Positions 16,355 to 24,153 of a DNA stretch of 64,000 bases are shown here, in pieces. Each line of letters begins with the position of its first letter. Position 1 is the stretch's first letter. The position numbers and the translations under genes are program-made. The notes under the pieces were generated by a model, which saw only the letters and a list, made by a program, of their open reading frames with translations, did not search any database and was not told where the DNA came from. The stretch comes from Hymenobacter plasmatis (GTDB lineage Bacteria; Bacteroidota; Bacteroidia; Cytophagales; Hymenobacteraceae), in the NCBI RefSeq assembly GCF_020711255.1, contig NZ_JAJFAW010000007.1, positions 124,001 through 188,000 of the forward strand. The letters are read 5' to 3'.

Positions 16355-16765
16355 ATGGAAAAGAAAGAAGTTCAGCACCAAGTACACCTCGATGGGGCCA
16401 TTGGCCTGCTCACCGGCGACCTTACGGAATCCGCCACCCGCGCCGGCCTCGACAACCAGTTTCAACGCTGGATTGAAGACCTAAAGGATGCCAACAACCC
16501 CGCTTTCCACCAGCTGGTGGTCGACATGCAAGCCCTCAAGGCTCACTTTGGCGGCGGTACCCTCGACGTAAATGTTATTGCACCGCTCCTGGCCCGCCTA
16601 GGCACCAATACCACCCAAGCCGCCAATTTCGCGGAGAACGTAAACACCGCCACGCGCATCACCAAGCTCGGTGAAGTACTCTCCGCAGTTGCGCAGCAGC
16701 TGCAGGGCGGTGGTTCGGTAGAAGTAGACGGCAGCTTGCCCCAGGACTTCTCCTCGCATAGCTAG
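16355..16765 (+). CDS. Small helical protein, unknown
   Basis: 136-aa soluble protein starting MEKKEVQHQVHLDG (ATG at 16355; the upstream frame to 16265 runs through the terminator and is not coding). It looks all-helical, with a Thr/Asn-rich middle (LGTNTTQAANFAENVNTATR) and a C-terminal Ser tail. No signal peptide and no recognised domain. A terminator follows 51 nt after its stop. It may be a lineage-specific protein; the coding call rests on composition and a good start. Confidence 0.6.
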   Translation: MEKKEVQHQVHLDGAIGLLTGDLTESATRAGLDNQFQRWIEDLKDANNPAFHQLVVDMQALKAHFGGGTLDVNVIAPLLARLGTNTTQAANFAENVNTATRITKLGEVLSAVAQQLQGGGSVEVDGSLPQDFSSHS

Positions 16766-16815
16766 CCTCGGCTCACTTCACACGTAGTTGGGCTAAGTAT
16801 TAGCCACGTAAACCT

Positions 16816-16851
16816 AAAAAAGCCGGCCCCATGTGTGGGGCCGGCTTTTTT
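16816..16851. terminator. Bidirectional terminator before rplS end
   Basis: AAAAAAGCCGGCCCC-atgtgt-GGGGCCGGCTTTTTT, a perfect 15-bp stem with A- and T-runs on both sides, lies between the convergent 16355 gene and rplS. Confidence 0.9.
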
Positions 16852-16883
16852 GATAACAGAGCAACCCGAAGGCTGCGGATTGC

Positions 16884-17264
16884 TTAAGCCGTAGCCTTGG
16901 CAACCTGGTTGAGGCGACGCTCCTTGATACGGGAAGCTTTGCCGGACAGGCCACGCAGGTAGAACAGACGGGCACGACGTACTTTGCCGCGACGGATAAC
17001 CTCGATTTTATCGATGTTAGGCGAAAGCAGGGGGAAGATACGCTCGGTGCCGATTTGGTTAGAAATCTTGCGAACAGTGAAGGTTTCGCCGTTGGAGCTC
17101 GGGTTGCGGCGCTGCAGCACCACGCCCTGGAACTGCTGGATGCGCTCCTTGTTGCCCTCGCGGATTTTCACGTGCACGTTAATCGTGTCGCCGGCGGCGA
17201 ACTGGGGGAAGCTGGCGCGGCGCTCCTGCGATTCGGCCTGGATAAAGTCAAGTAGTACGCTCAT
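16884..17264 (-). CDS. rplS: 50S ribosomal protein L19
   Basis: 126-aa ribosomal protein at the 30S/50S interface. Typical L19 features are [51 protein letters not shown] and [22 protein letters not shown]. It closes the rpsP-rimM-trmD-rplS order seen in many bacteria. A strong promoter of its own lies in the 123-nt gap after trmD, and a GACGG hairpin lies 19 nt before its ATG. Confidence 0.97.
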   Translation of the reverse strand: MSVLLDFIQAESQERRASFPQFAAGDTINVHVKIREGNKERIQQFQGVVLQRRNPSSNGETFTVRKISNQIGTERIFPLLSPNIDKIEVIRRGKVRRARLFYLRGLSGKASRIKERRLNQVAKATA

Positions 17265-17283
17265 GGCTGAGAAAATTGCGAAA

Positions 17284-17298
17284 GACGGCGCCGCCGTC
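17284..17298 (-). promoter_or_regulatory. Hairpin in the rplS leader
   Basis: GACGGC-GGC-GCCGTC on the minus strand ends 19 nt before the rplS ATG. A matching hairpin (GACGGA-N5-TCCGTC) lies 20 nt before the rpsP ATG. It may be part of a ribosomal-protein leader; I recall L19 and S16 leader motifs being described for Flavobacteria. Confidence 0.45.
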
Positions 17299-17327
17299 GG
17301 GAATTAGTATTTTATCGAAACGGAGCG

Positions 17328-17358
17328 CAAAGATAGCGCTTTCGGTTGAGGATAGCAA
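17328..17358 (-). promoter_or_regulatory. Promoter of rplS
   Basis: On the minus strand TTG (17358-17356), exactly 20 nt, then TATCTTTG (17335-17328): both Bacteroidota promoter elements with ideal spacing. rplS therefore can be transcribed apart from the upstream operon genes. Confidence 0.65.
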
Positions 17359-17387
17359 GTGTTTATTACGCAAAGCGGTAACGACTT

Positions 17388-18065
17388 CTACTGACCCAGC
17401 AAATCGGGCCGCCGGGCCTGCGTGCGGGCCAACGCTTGTTCGTGTCGCCACTCTTCGATTTTGGGCGTATTGCCCGATAAAAGAATGTCGGGCACGGCTA
17501 GCCCACGCCACTCCGCCGGGCGGGTGTAAACGGGTGGGGCCAGCAAATCGTCCTGAAAAGAATCAGACAACGCCGACTCTTCATTGCCCAACACCCCCGG
17601 CAGCAGCCGCACCACGGCATCGACCAAGATGGCCGCACCCAACTCGCCACCGCTCAGCACATAGTCGCCCACACTGATTTCGTGGGTGATGTAGGTCTGG
17701 CGAATCCGCTCGTCGATGCCCTTGTAGTGGCCGCAGAGCATGATGATGTTCTGGAACAGCGAGAGCCGATTGGCCAGCGGCTGGCGCAGCGTCTCGCCGT
17801 CTGGCGTGAGGTAGATGATGGCGTCGTAGGGCCGCTGGGCCTGCAGCTCGTCTATCCAGGCCGCGATGGGCTCTACGCGCAGCACCATGCCCGCGCCGCC
17901 GCCAAACACGGCATCATCAATCTGGCCGTGCTTGTTGATGGCCTTGTCGCGCAGCTGGTGCAGGTGTATCTCGGCCAGGCCCTTGTTTTGCGCCCGCTTC
18001 ACGATGGAATGGGAGAAAGGGCTGACCAGCAATTCGGGCAGGCAGGTGAGGATGTCGATTCTCAT
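17388..18065 (-). CDS. trmD: tRNA (guanine37-N1)-methyltransferase
   Basis: 225-aa SPOUT methyltransferase that makes m1G37 in tRNAs and prevents frameshifting. It starts [13 protein letters not shown] and shows the family motifs [44 protein letters not shown], and the knot segment [35 protein letters not shown]. Length is normal. It follows rimM, from which it is separated by a 26-bp perfect inverted repeat. Confidence 0.97.
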   Translation of the reverse strand: MRIDILTCLPELLVSPFSHSIVKRAQNKGLAEIHLHQLRDKAINKHGQIDDAVFGGGAGMVLRVEPIAAWIDELQAQRPYDAIIYLTPDGETLRQPLANRLSLFQNIIMLCGHYKGIDERIRQTYITHEISVGDYVLSGGELGAAILVDAVVRLLPGVLGNEESALSDSFQDDLLAPPVYTRPAEWRGLAVPDILLSGNTPKIEEWRHEQALARTQARRPDLLGQ

Positions 18066-18074
18066 TTCGCAATG

Positions 18075-18146
18075 GTAGCGTGGACTCTGCGAGTCCGCGC
18101 GTTGTGGAACGTTCGCCGAGGCGCGGACTCGCAGAGTCCACGCTAC
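18075..18146. repeat. Perfect inverted repeat inside the rimM-trmD gap
   Basis: Arms of 26 bp (18075-18100 GTAGCGTGGACTCTGCGAGT..., and 18121-18146) are exact reverse complements separated by 20 nt. The right arm ends one base before the end of rimM. The stem has no T-run and lies within a normally co-transcribed operon, so it would appear in the mRNA as a very stable hairpin. Confidence 0.85.
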
Positions 18147-18147
18147 T

Positions 18148-18729
18148 TTATGCTTCGTCGAATTCGTCGGGCTCGTCCTTGTCGCGGGACGAGGGCTTCA
18201 GGTACACGTCGAGCAGGCCGTCGGGCAGGTTCACGTAAATCTGCTTCTTCGTGTGGTCGGCGTGGCTCACCAGCTCGTCTACCACCGGAATCAGCACTTC
18301 CTGGCCCTGGTAGCGCATGGCCAGCATGTCTTGCTGGGGCAGCTCGTAGAAGTTCTCCACCGTGCCCAGTTCGCCCAGGTTTTCGTCGACCACGGTGAAG
18401 CCGATGACGTCGTGAAAGTAGAACTGGTCTTCTTCCAGCGCCGGCAGGTCGGTAAGGGGCAGGTGGAGCTGGGAGCCGCGCAGGGGCTCGGCTTCCTCAA
18501 TGCGGTCGATGCCGCTGAGCTTGAGCAGCACTTTGGAGCCGGTTTGCGGCTGCACCTTTTCTACTTTGTGCTCCACCAGCTTGGTGGGGGCCCCGGCCAG
18601 GGCCAGGTACACCGTTTTGAGCTTTTGGTAAGCCTTGGCGTCGTCTACATCGAAGTGGGCCACCACGTGGCCGCGCAGTCCGTGGGTTTTGATGATGTAG
18701 CCGAGCTGATATGTTTCGTCGAGAAGCAT
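18148..18729 (-). CDS. rimM: Ribosome maturation factor RimM
   Basis: 193-aa factor that binds S19 and helps 16S rRNA maturation of the 30S head. N-terminal RimM domain: [58 protein letters not shown]-terminal PRC-barrel follows: [51 protein letters not shown] at 18729 is the start; upstream codons to 18795 are not conserved in kind. The C-terminus is acidic. Confidence 0.95.
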   Translation of the reverse strand: MLLDETYQLGYIIKTHGLRGHVVAHFDVDDAKAYQKLKTVYLALAGAPTKLVEHKVEKVQPQTGSKVLLKLSGIDRIEEAEPLRGSQLHLPLTDLPALEEDQFYFHDVIGFTVVDENLGELGTVENFYELPQQDMLAMRYQGQEVLIPVVDELVSHADHTKKQIYVNLPDGLLDVYLKPSSRDKDEPDEFDEA

Positions 18730-18821
18730 GGGCGGGGAGGGGGTATAACGAAAAAAGTTTGGGGGTTGCCAGCCGGTCCGGCTCACAACCCCCAAACCCT
18801 TTCGGTTTAGAAACCTAAAAA

Positions 18822-19367
18822 CTACTCGGCAGCTTCGGGAGCAGCTTCTTCGGCCGGAGCCTCGGTAGCTTCCTCGGCAGCGGGAGCGGGCGTGTTGGCA
18901 GCCAGCAGAGCGGCAGCTTTCTGACGCTGAGCCTCCGAACGAGCTTCCTTTACCTTGGTCTCAGCAGCGAAAGCAGCCTGCTTGGCAGTTGCTTTGGCGT
19001 CAACCAGGCCGGTGCGCTTGCCTTCGATTTTGGCGTCTTTCTCTTCTTTCCAAGCGTTGAAACGCTCGTCGGCTACCTCTTGCGTGATAGCGCCTTTGTC
19101 AACACCCAGCTGCAGGTGACGACGGTACAGTACGCCGCGGTAGCTGAGCATGGCCCGAACGGTGTCGGTGGGCTGAGCACCGGTCATCATCCAGTAGAAC
19201 GCGCGGTCGGCGTCGTAGTTGATGGTGGCGGGGTTGGTTTGGGGGTTGTAGGTGCCGAGCTTCTCGATGAAACGGCCGTCGCGAGGAGCGCGGGCGTCAG
19301 CTACTACGATGTCGTAAGTCGCGGCCTTCTTGCGGCCACGGCGGGCGAGGCGGATTTTAACTGCCAT
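18822..19367 (-). CDS. rpsP: 30S ribosomal protein S16 with long C-terminal tail
   Basis: 181-aa protein. Residues 1-80 are a normal S16 ([31 protein letters not shown], then [12 protein letters not shown]). The remaining ~100 residues are Lys/Glu/Ala-rich and end in an Ala/Glu/Pro tail ([19 protein letters not shown]). Long S16 proteins are usual in Bacteroidota, so this is lineage style rather than a fusion. It is first in the rpsP-rimM-trmD-rplS operon, with its own -7 box and a leader hairpin. Confidence 0.96.
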   Translation of the reverse strand: MAVKIRLARRGRKKAATYDIVVADARAPRDGRFIEKLGTYNPQTNPATINYDADRAFYWMMTGAQPTDTVRAMLSYRGVLYRRHLQLGVDKGAITQEVADERFNAWKEEKDAKIEGKRTGLVDAKATAKQAAFAAETKVKEARSEAQRQKAAALLAANTPAPAAEEATEAPAEEAAPEAAE

Positions 19368-19387
19368 AAACCGTTGGGGTTTTGTGC

Positions 19388-19404
19388 GACGGAACTCGTC
19401 CGTC
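19388..19404 (-). promoter_or_regulatory. Hairpin in the rpsP leader
   Basis: GACGGA-CGAGT-TCCGTC on the minus strand, a perfect 6-bp stem, ends 20 nt before the rpsP ATG. It resembles the rplS leader hairpin in sequence and position. A second small stem (CCAAATTTTTGG) precedes it. Confidence 0.45.
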
Positions 19405-19431
19405 TAGTGAGATATCCAAAAATTTGGAGTG

Positions 19432-19439
19432 CAAAGGTA
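19432..19439 (-). promoter_or_regulatory. -7 box of the rpsP operon promoter
   Basis: TACCTTTG on the minus strand, an exact TAnnTTTG, gives a leader of about 60 nt. A -33 TTG is not evident at the usual distance. Confidence 0.5.
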
Positions 19440-19473
19440 GCGTTTGTTCAGGGCATTAGCTAGTACGTGCACG

Positions 19474-19506
19474 AAAAAAGCCCTGGCGTTGAAACCAGGG
19501 CTTTTG
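19474..19506 (-). terminator. Terminator after the desaturase gene
   Basis: On the minus strand CAAAAGCCCTGG-loop-CCAGGGCTTTTTT, an 8-9 bp stem with a T-run, about 20 nt after the desaturase stop codon and before the rpsP promoter. Confidence 0.8.
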
Positions 19507-19526
19507 ATATTATTGAGTTGCTTGCG

Positions 19527-20282
19527 TTAGGCCGGTACGGCGACGCGCTTAGCTACTTTCCGCTTTAGCTTGATGACGCCGACTTTGTCCAGGGTCCAGA
19601 TAACCGAGTAGGTGGGGTCGAGTTCCCACCACTTCACGCCGAAGTTTACGCGCATGGGCAGCTTGTGGTGGTTGTTCTGGAACAGCTCACCGAAGGCCAG
19701 GAAGTCCAGGGCCAGCGTGTTCTTGGATTTGTCGTTGTTGTCGAAGTTCTGGTAGCCGTACTTGTGGCCGCCCCAGTTAACGATGGCGCCGTGGATGGGG
19801 CCCATCAGGAAGTGAATGGGGAGCAGCAGGTACTGCCACCAGGCGGTAGCGAAGTTGATGTAGAACAACACGTAAGCCGTGCCCCAGCCCACGCGGGAGT
19901 ACACCGTGCCGCCGAACTTGTCGAGCCATTTCCACTCTGGAATGTCGCCTTCAAAACGCTTGGCACCTTCGTGCACATCCTTCACTACGTCGTTGTAAAT
20001 CACCTTGGTCTTCCACATCATGTCGAACGCGTTGTTCGAGAAGTGGGGCGAGTGCGGGTCCAGGGCCGTGTCGGAGTAGGCATGGTGCATGCGGTGCAGC
20101 AGCGCATAGGCCCGGGGCGAGAGGAAGCTGCTACCCTGGCAGATGTACGTGAAGGCGAAGAAGAACTTCTCCCAGAACTTATTCATCGTAAACATCTTAT
20201 GCGCCGCGTAGCGATGCAGGTAAAACGTTTGGGTGAACAACGATAAGTAGTAGTGCGCGACGAAGAAAATGAGGATAGCCAT
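19527..20282 (-). CDS. Membrane acyl desaturase (stearoyl-CoA desaturase type)
   Basis: 251-aa membrane di-iron desaturase that puts a double bond into fatty acyl chains. The histidine boxes are HRYAAH (about residues 24-29), HRMHH (about 61-65) and NNHH near residue 205, with membrane helices at about 2-22, 120-150 and elsewhere. ATG at 20282 is preferred over a TTG 10 codons upstream. The gene stands alone with a candidate -7 box (20349-20356) and its own terminator. It likely adjusts membrane fluidity. Confidence 0.9.
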   Translation of the reverse strand: MAILIFFVAHYYLSLFTQTFYLHRYAAHKMFTMNKFWEKFFFAFTYICQGSSFLSPRAYALLHRMHHAYSDTALDPHSPHFSNNAFDMMWKTKVIYNDVVKDVHEGAKRFEGDIPEWKWLDKFGGTVYSRVGWGTAYVLFYINFATAWWQYLLLPIHFLMGPIHGAIVNWGGHKYGYQNFDNNDKSKNTLALDFLAFGELFQNNHHKLPMRVNFGVKWWELDPTYSVIWTLDKVGVIKLKRKVAKRVAVPA

Positions 20283-20348
20283 AGGAAGTAGCAAGCTGAA
20301 CTGCCCGCACAAGCAAAAAGGCGGCGGTAAGGTTCAGCATTGGTAACG

Positions 20349-20356
20349 CAAAATTA
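20349..20356 (-). promoter_or_regulatory. Candidate -7 box of the desaturase gene
   Basis: TAATTTTG on the minus strand matches TAnnTTTG about 67 nt before the ATG. No clear -33 TTG is seen. Confidence 0.35.
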
Positions 20357-20508
20357 CGGCCACCGTGTGCGCGGACGGATAGGCTCGAGCAGAGAAGGCC
20401 AAAATTTTGCACCAAACGGGCCGTTACGTGCAAGTAAGCCGCAGCCCAACTGCCTTCTTAGGCCGGCGCGGGGCCAGCCTCACGAAACGGCGGCTTAGCG
20501 GTGCGCAG

Positions 20509-21219
20509 TTACTTGTAAAATTCCCGGGCGGCGTCCCAGTGCGGGGCATCGGGCAGGGGCGCCACGAAGGTCATCATCTCCTTGGTGACGGGGTGCTGCA
20601 ACTTGAGCTGGCGGGCGTGCAGGGCAATGCTCACGTCGGGCAGCGGCGCAATGAAACCGTACTTGACATCGCCCACGATGGGCGTACCGAGGCCGGTGGC
20701 CAGCTGGGTCCGAATCTGGTGCGGGCGGCCCGTCACGGGGTTTACCTGGAGCAGGTAGCGGTTGCCGGCCTGGCCCAATAGCTCGTATTCCAGCTCCGAG
20801 CGCAGGCCCTGCGAATGCTTTTCTGAGTAGGCTTTGGTCACGTTCCGCACGGTGTCTTTCACCAACCAGTGCACCAGCTTGCCGTTTTCGGGCACGGGCG
20901 GCTTGCCGGTGAGTGCCCAGTACGTTTTCGTCATGTGGCCATCGCGGAACATTTCGTTGAGCCGGCTCAGGGCCTTGCTGGTTTTGGCCAGCACCACAAT
21001 GCCGCTCACGGGCCGGTCGATGCGGTGGGCCACGCCAATGAAGGCTTCGCCGGGCTTCTTGTACTTGAAGCGCAGGTACTCGGCGGCTTTCTTGGAAAGG
21101 GGCTCGTCGCCGGTGGCGTCGCCCTGCACGAGCAGGCCGGCGGGCTTGTTGATGACGAGGAGGTGGTTGTCTTCAAACAGAATTTCTCTGCCTTCGGACC
21201 AGATGTTGGGACGATTCAC
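20509..21219 (-). CDS. RluA family pseudouridine synthase
   Basis: 236-aa enzyme isomerising uridine to pseudouridine in rRNA or tRNA. Catalytic motif VAHRIDRPVSGIVVLAKT (Asp in HRID, about residue 68), plus KTYWALT and the C-terminal NPVTGRPHQIRTQLATGLGTPIVGDVKYG. There is no S4 domain, so it is nearer RluA/RluC-short forms; the exact site cannot be told. It starts with GTG. It is co-oriented with creD, with a 157-nt gap. Confidence 0.92.
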   Translation of the reverse strand: MNRPNIWSEGREILFEDNHLLVINKPAGLLVQGDATGDEPLSKKAAEYLRFKYKKPGEAFIGVAHRIDRPVSGIVVLAKTSKALSRLNEMFRDGHMTKTYWALTGKPPVPENGKLVHWLVKDTVRNVTKAYSEKHSQGLRSELEYELLGQAGNRYLLQVNPVTGRPHQIRTQLATGLGTPIVGDVKYGFIAPLPDVSIALHARQLKLQHPVTKEMMTFVAPLPDAPHWDAAREFYK

Positions 21220-21376
21220 GCGGCGGGTGCGGGCGGGATATTGGGTTCAGCAGGAGGGGGCCTGGGCCCACTCGGGGGCTTCCGCACGTCATCAGACCAC
21301 ACTCACCGGGCGCTCCGCTCTTGCTCTTATGGAGGCGAAGATACGAAGCTGAGCGGGAGCAGAACCCCCGGCCGCC

Positions 21377-22858
21377 TTAGACCGGGACCGGGCCCTCGGC
21401 GGGCTCGCCGGCCGGGTGGTACCAGTCCACGTTGCGCGAAAGAAACATCACGGCCGCCAGCACCACCACCAGCCCCAGGCTGCCCACCAGCAGCGCATAG
21501 TCCTGCAGCTGCAGCACCACAAACAGGAAGCCATACACCACCGCCAGCACCCCGGCGGTAGCGGCCGTGAGGCGGCGCTGCCGGAAGCTAGCCGCCGCGT
21601 AGGCCGTTACCAGCCCCACAATCACCAGGGCCGAAAGCCCATAGGCGGCATCAAACGGCATTTGCTCGGACAAGGCCAGCAGCAGCACGTAGAAAATGAC
21701 CAGTGCCAGGCCCACCAAGATGTATTGGAAAGGGTGAATGCGCCGACGGTTCAGCACTTCTACAAAGAAGAAAATGAGGAAGGTGAGCGTAAGGGGCAGC
21801 AGGGCGTATTTGGCCGCGCGCATGGTTTTCTGGTACTCGTTCACGGGCACCAGCAGGCGCACGCCGAAGGTGGAGGCGTCCACGTTGGGCCGGTCGCCGT
21901 CGGTGCGCCAGTGCTGCGCGTAGTTGCGATTCAGGTGCAGCACCCGCCAGTCGGCCGTAAATTTCTTGGGCTCCACGGTGCGGTGGGCCGGCAAAAAGGC
22001 GCCGATAAAACTGGGGTCGCCCCACGGCGCGCTCAGGCGGAGGCTGGTTTGGCGGCCCAGTGGCGCTACCAGCAGGCCGGTGCTGCCGTTCAGGTCCAGG
22101 TCGAAAGAAAAGGTGTGGCGGCGCGTCAGGGTCGCTTCGTCGGGCACGGGCACCAGGGCGTTCAGCCCATTAGCCGCTTGGGCCCGGCCCCGGGCTCCGG
22201 CTTCATCGCCAAGGTATTTGGCAGCCCGCAGCCGCTCATCGGTTTCGGTGGTGACTTCGGTAGTGTGGGTGGGGGCGGTGCCGAACGGCAGCACGTCGGC
22301 CTCGGGCACACCCGGCTCGAAGCTGTGGGCTTGGCCGTCCCAGCGCAGGGCCAGGGCGTTGCGGATGCCTTTCATATCGGAAATGCCTACGGCCACGAAG
22401 GCTTCGGACCAGCGCACGTTGGCGGCCGGCACGCCCAGGTCGGCTAGGGGCGGCGCCTGGAAAGCGCCCTGCACGTGCAAGCCCGCCCGGTACACCACGG
22501 CTTCGTAGATGCCGCGGTGTCGCCGCTCGGGCGCCAGGGTACCCGTGGTAGCCAGCGTGTCGGGCAGCAGGCTCAGGTAGCGGGTGGTTTCGCTCACGTT
22601 GCCTTTTTCATCGGTGACACGGGCCGTGTACGGCAGCACCAGCACGGGGCCCAGCACCAACTGCGCGCCGCCCCACTGGCTGCTGATTTCGGCCGTGGCC
22701 GCGTCGCGGTTTTCGGCCCGTTCCGTGATGAGGTCCTTCACCATGCTCGACGGAATCAGCAGCAAGAGCAACAGCAGGCCGATGCTGAGCAGCTTGAGGG
22801 TGACCGAGCCGCTCATCCAGCTGTTGAGGCGGTCGAAGATGGTGGGGGAGGCGTCCAT
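21377..22858 (-). CDS. creD: CreD inner membrane protein
   Basis: 493-aa protein of the CreD family (cell-envelope integrity; in E. coli part of the CreBC regulon). It has an N-terminal helix (VTLKLLSIGLLLLLLLIPSSMVKDLITERAENRD), a large periplasmic domain (about 60-320) and five or six C-terminal helices with FVEVLNRRRIHPFQYILVGLALVIFYVLLLALSEQMPFDAAYGLSAL, which is highly characteristic. No creBC genes are nearby. Instead, a palindrome ACTTTG-N5-CAAAGC shared with the 5-6 kb regulator cluster precedes it by 20 nt, so control by the HTH_34 regulator is likely. Confidence 0.93.
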   Translation of the reverse strand: MDASPTIFDRLNSWMSGSVTLKLLSIGLLLLLLLIPSSMVKDLITERAENRDAATAEISSQWGGAQLVLGPVLVLPYTARVTDEKGNVSETTRYLSLLPDTLATTGTLAPERRHRGIYEAVVYRAGLHVQGAFQAPPLADLGVPAANVRWSEAFVAVGISDMKGIRNALALRWDGQAHSFEPGVPEADVLPFGTAPTHTTEVTTETDERLRAAKYLGDEAGARGRAQAANGLNALVPVPDEATLTRRHTFSFDLDLNGSTGLLVAPLGRQTSLRLSAPWGDPSFIGAFLPAHRTVEPKKFTADWRVLHLNRNYAQHWRTDGDRPNVDASTFGVRLLVPVNEYQKTMRAAKYALLPLTLTFLIFFFVEVLNRRRIHPFQYILVGLALVIFYVLLLALSEQMPFDAAYGLSALVIVGLVTAYAAASFRQRRLTAATAGVLAVVYGFLFVVLQLQDYALLVGSLGLVVVLAAVMFLSRNVDWYHPAGEPAEGPVPV

Positions 22859-22878
22859 GGCTGCTTGTTTTAAGAAGT

Positions 22879-22895
22879 ACTTTGAATTGCAAAGC
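22879..22895. promoter_or_regulatory. Operator site 3 (creD), ACTTTG-N5-CAAAGC
   Basis: ACTTTG-AATTG-CAAAGC, 20 nt before the creD ATG. On the minus strand its GCTTTG half is the end of TAGCTTTG (22897-22890), an exact TAnnTTTG -7 box, so a bound repressor would cover the promoter. Confidence 0.6.
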
Positions 22896-22924
22896 TAATG
22901 GAATAAATCATACATTGGAATTGA

Positions 22925-22998
22925 GTTGAGCTAAAATAAAAAGCCTGGGCAGTAGCACCATGAGTGGCTACCAACCAGGCTTTTTATTTTAGCTCAAC
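22925..22998 (-). terminator. Long-stem terminator after panB
   Basis: Perfect 24-bp arms 22925-22948 (GTTGAGCTAAAATAAAAAGCCTGG read in part) and 22975-22998 form a hairpin with A/T-runs inside the stem, as in a bidirectional terminator. The arm ends are the 10-mer GTTGAGCTAA / TTAGCTCAAC that recurs across the window. Together with the repeat at 23045-23138 and operator site 3, it fills the 318-nt gap 22859-23176, which holds no gene. Confidence 0.8.
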
Positions 22999-23044
22999 TT
23001 TTCTCCGGAGGCTTAGACCTTATTCGAAAAGACAAAAGTGAACG

Positions 23045-23138
23045 GTCATGCTGAGCGCAGCCGAAGCATCTCGCTCGCTTCGTTGAGCTAGCTTGGTTAC
23101 TGCTGCACGCGAGATGCTTCGGCTGCGCTCAGCATGAC
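23045..23138. repeat. Perfect 30-bp inverted repeat (GTCATGCTGAGC family)
   Basis: Arms 23045-23074 and 23109-23138 are exact reverse complements: GTCATGCTGAGCGCAGCCGA... and its mirror. The 34-nt centre contains GTTGAGCTA. Related imperfect copies lie at 62586-62689 and, more distantly, 37171-37354. No coding; located just after the panB stop. Confidence 0.85.
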
Positions 23139-23176
23139 GTTCTGGTTTTATTACGTTCTGTTCTTCCGCGAGTGGC

Positions 23177-23992
23177 TTAGTAGCCTTCTTCCTCGCTGGG
23201 GAATTCGCGGCTTTTCACGTCGGCTACGTAGTGCTGCACAGCCTCGGTCATGATGTCGTGCAGTTCGGCGTAGCGGCGCAGGAAGCGGGGCTTGAACTCC
23301 TTGGTGAGGCCCAGCATGTCGTGCACCACCAGCACTTGGCCGTCGACGTGGCGGCCGGCGCCGATACCAATGACCGGAATGGTCAGCTCCTCGGCTACTT
23401 GCTTGGCTAGGGCCGCGGGGATTTTCTCGAGCACCAAGCCAAAGCAGCCGATTTCCTGGAGCAGGCGAGCGTCTTCGAGCAGCTTCTGAGCCTCGGCTTC
23501 TTCCTTGGCGCGCACGGTATAGGTACCGAACTTGTAGATGCTCTGGGGCGTGAGGCCCAGGTGGCCCATAACCGGGATGCCGGCCGTGAGAATGCGGATA
23601 ATGGAATCCTTCACTTCGGCGCCGCCTTCGAGCTTCACGCCGTGGCCGCCGCTTTCCTTCATGATGCGGATGGCCGAGCGTAAGGCCTCCGAGGAGTTAC
23701 CCTGGTAGGAGCCAAACGGCATGTCCACCACCACAAAGGCGCGCTTCACGGCCCGCACTACGCCCTGGGCGTGGTAGATAATCTGGTCGAGGGTGATGGG
23801 CAGCGTGGTTTCGTGGCCGGCCATGACGTTGGAGGCCGAGTCGCCGACGAGCAGTACGTCGATGCCGGCGCCGTCGAGGATTTGGGCCATCGAGTAGTCG
23901 TAGGCCGTGAGCATGGAGATTTTTTCCCCCCGCTGCTTCATGGCCAGCATTTGGTGGGTGGTAACGAGTTTGACTTCCTTGTGCTGGGACAT
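23177..23992 (-). CDS. panB: 3-methyl-2-oxobutanoate hydroxymethyltransferase
   Basis: 271-aa enzyme of pantothenate/CoA synthesis that adds a hydroxymethyl group from methylene-THF to alpha-ketoisovalerate. It shows the PanB motifs [93 protein letters not shown]. Length and ends are normal. It has its own long-stem terminator. No other pan genes are in the window. Confidence 0.97.
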   Translation of the reverse strand: MSQHKEVKLVTTHQMLAMKQRGEKISMLTAYDYSMAQILDGAGIDVLLVGDSASNVMAGHETTLPITLDQIIYHAQGVVRAVKRAFVVVDMPFGSYQGNSSEALRSAIRIMKESGGHGVKLEGGAEVKDSIIRILTAGIPVMGHLGLTPQSIYKFGTYTVRAKEEAEAQKLLEDARLLQEIGCFGLVLEKIPAALAKQVAEELTIPVIGIGAGRHVDGQVLVVHDMLGLTKEFKPRFLRRYAELHDIMTEAVQHYVADVKSREFPSEEEGY

Positions 23993-24082
23993 GGTGAACG
24001 AGGGAGGGCGGGTACTGAGGTAAAGGTCCGTTGGCGGGGCAAAGCTGGCAACAATTTCGTTAGCCTCCGCCGTGCCCGAACC

Positions 24083-24117
24083 AAAAAGCCCCTGGCCGAG
24101 GCGCAGGGGCTGAAAAC
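24083..24117 (-). terminator. Terminator after the pseudo-receiver gene
   Basis: On the minus strand AGCCCCTG-loop-CAGGGGCTTTTTGG gives an 8-bp stem and T-run, 37 nt after the stop at 24154 and before the panB leader. Confidence 0.7.
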
Positions 24118-24153
24118 CGGGAGTGGGCTGGCGCCCATGAACGGTTGCTTTTC

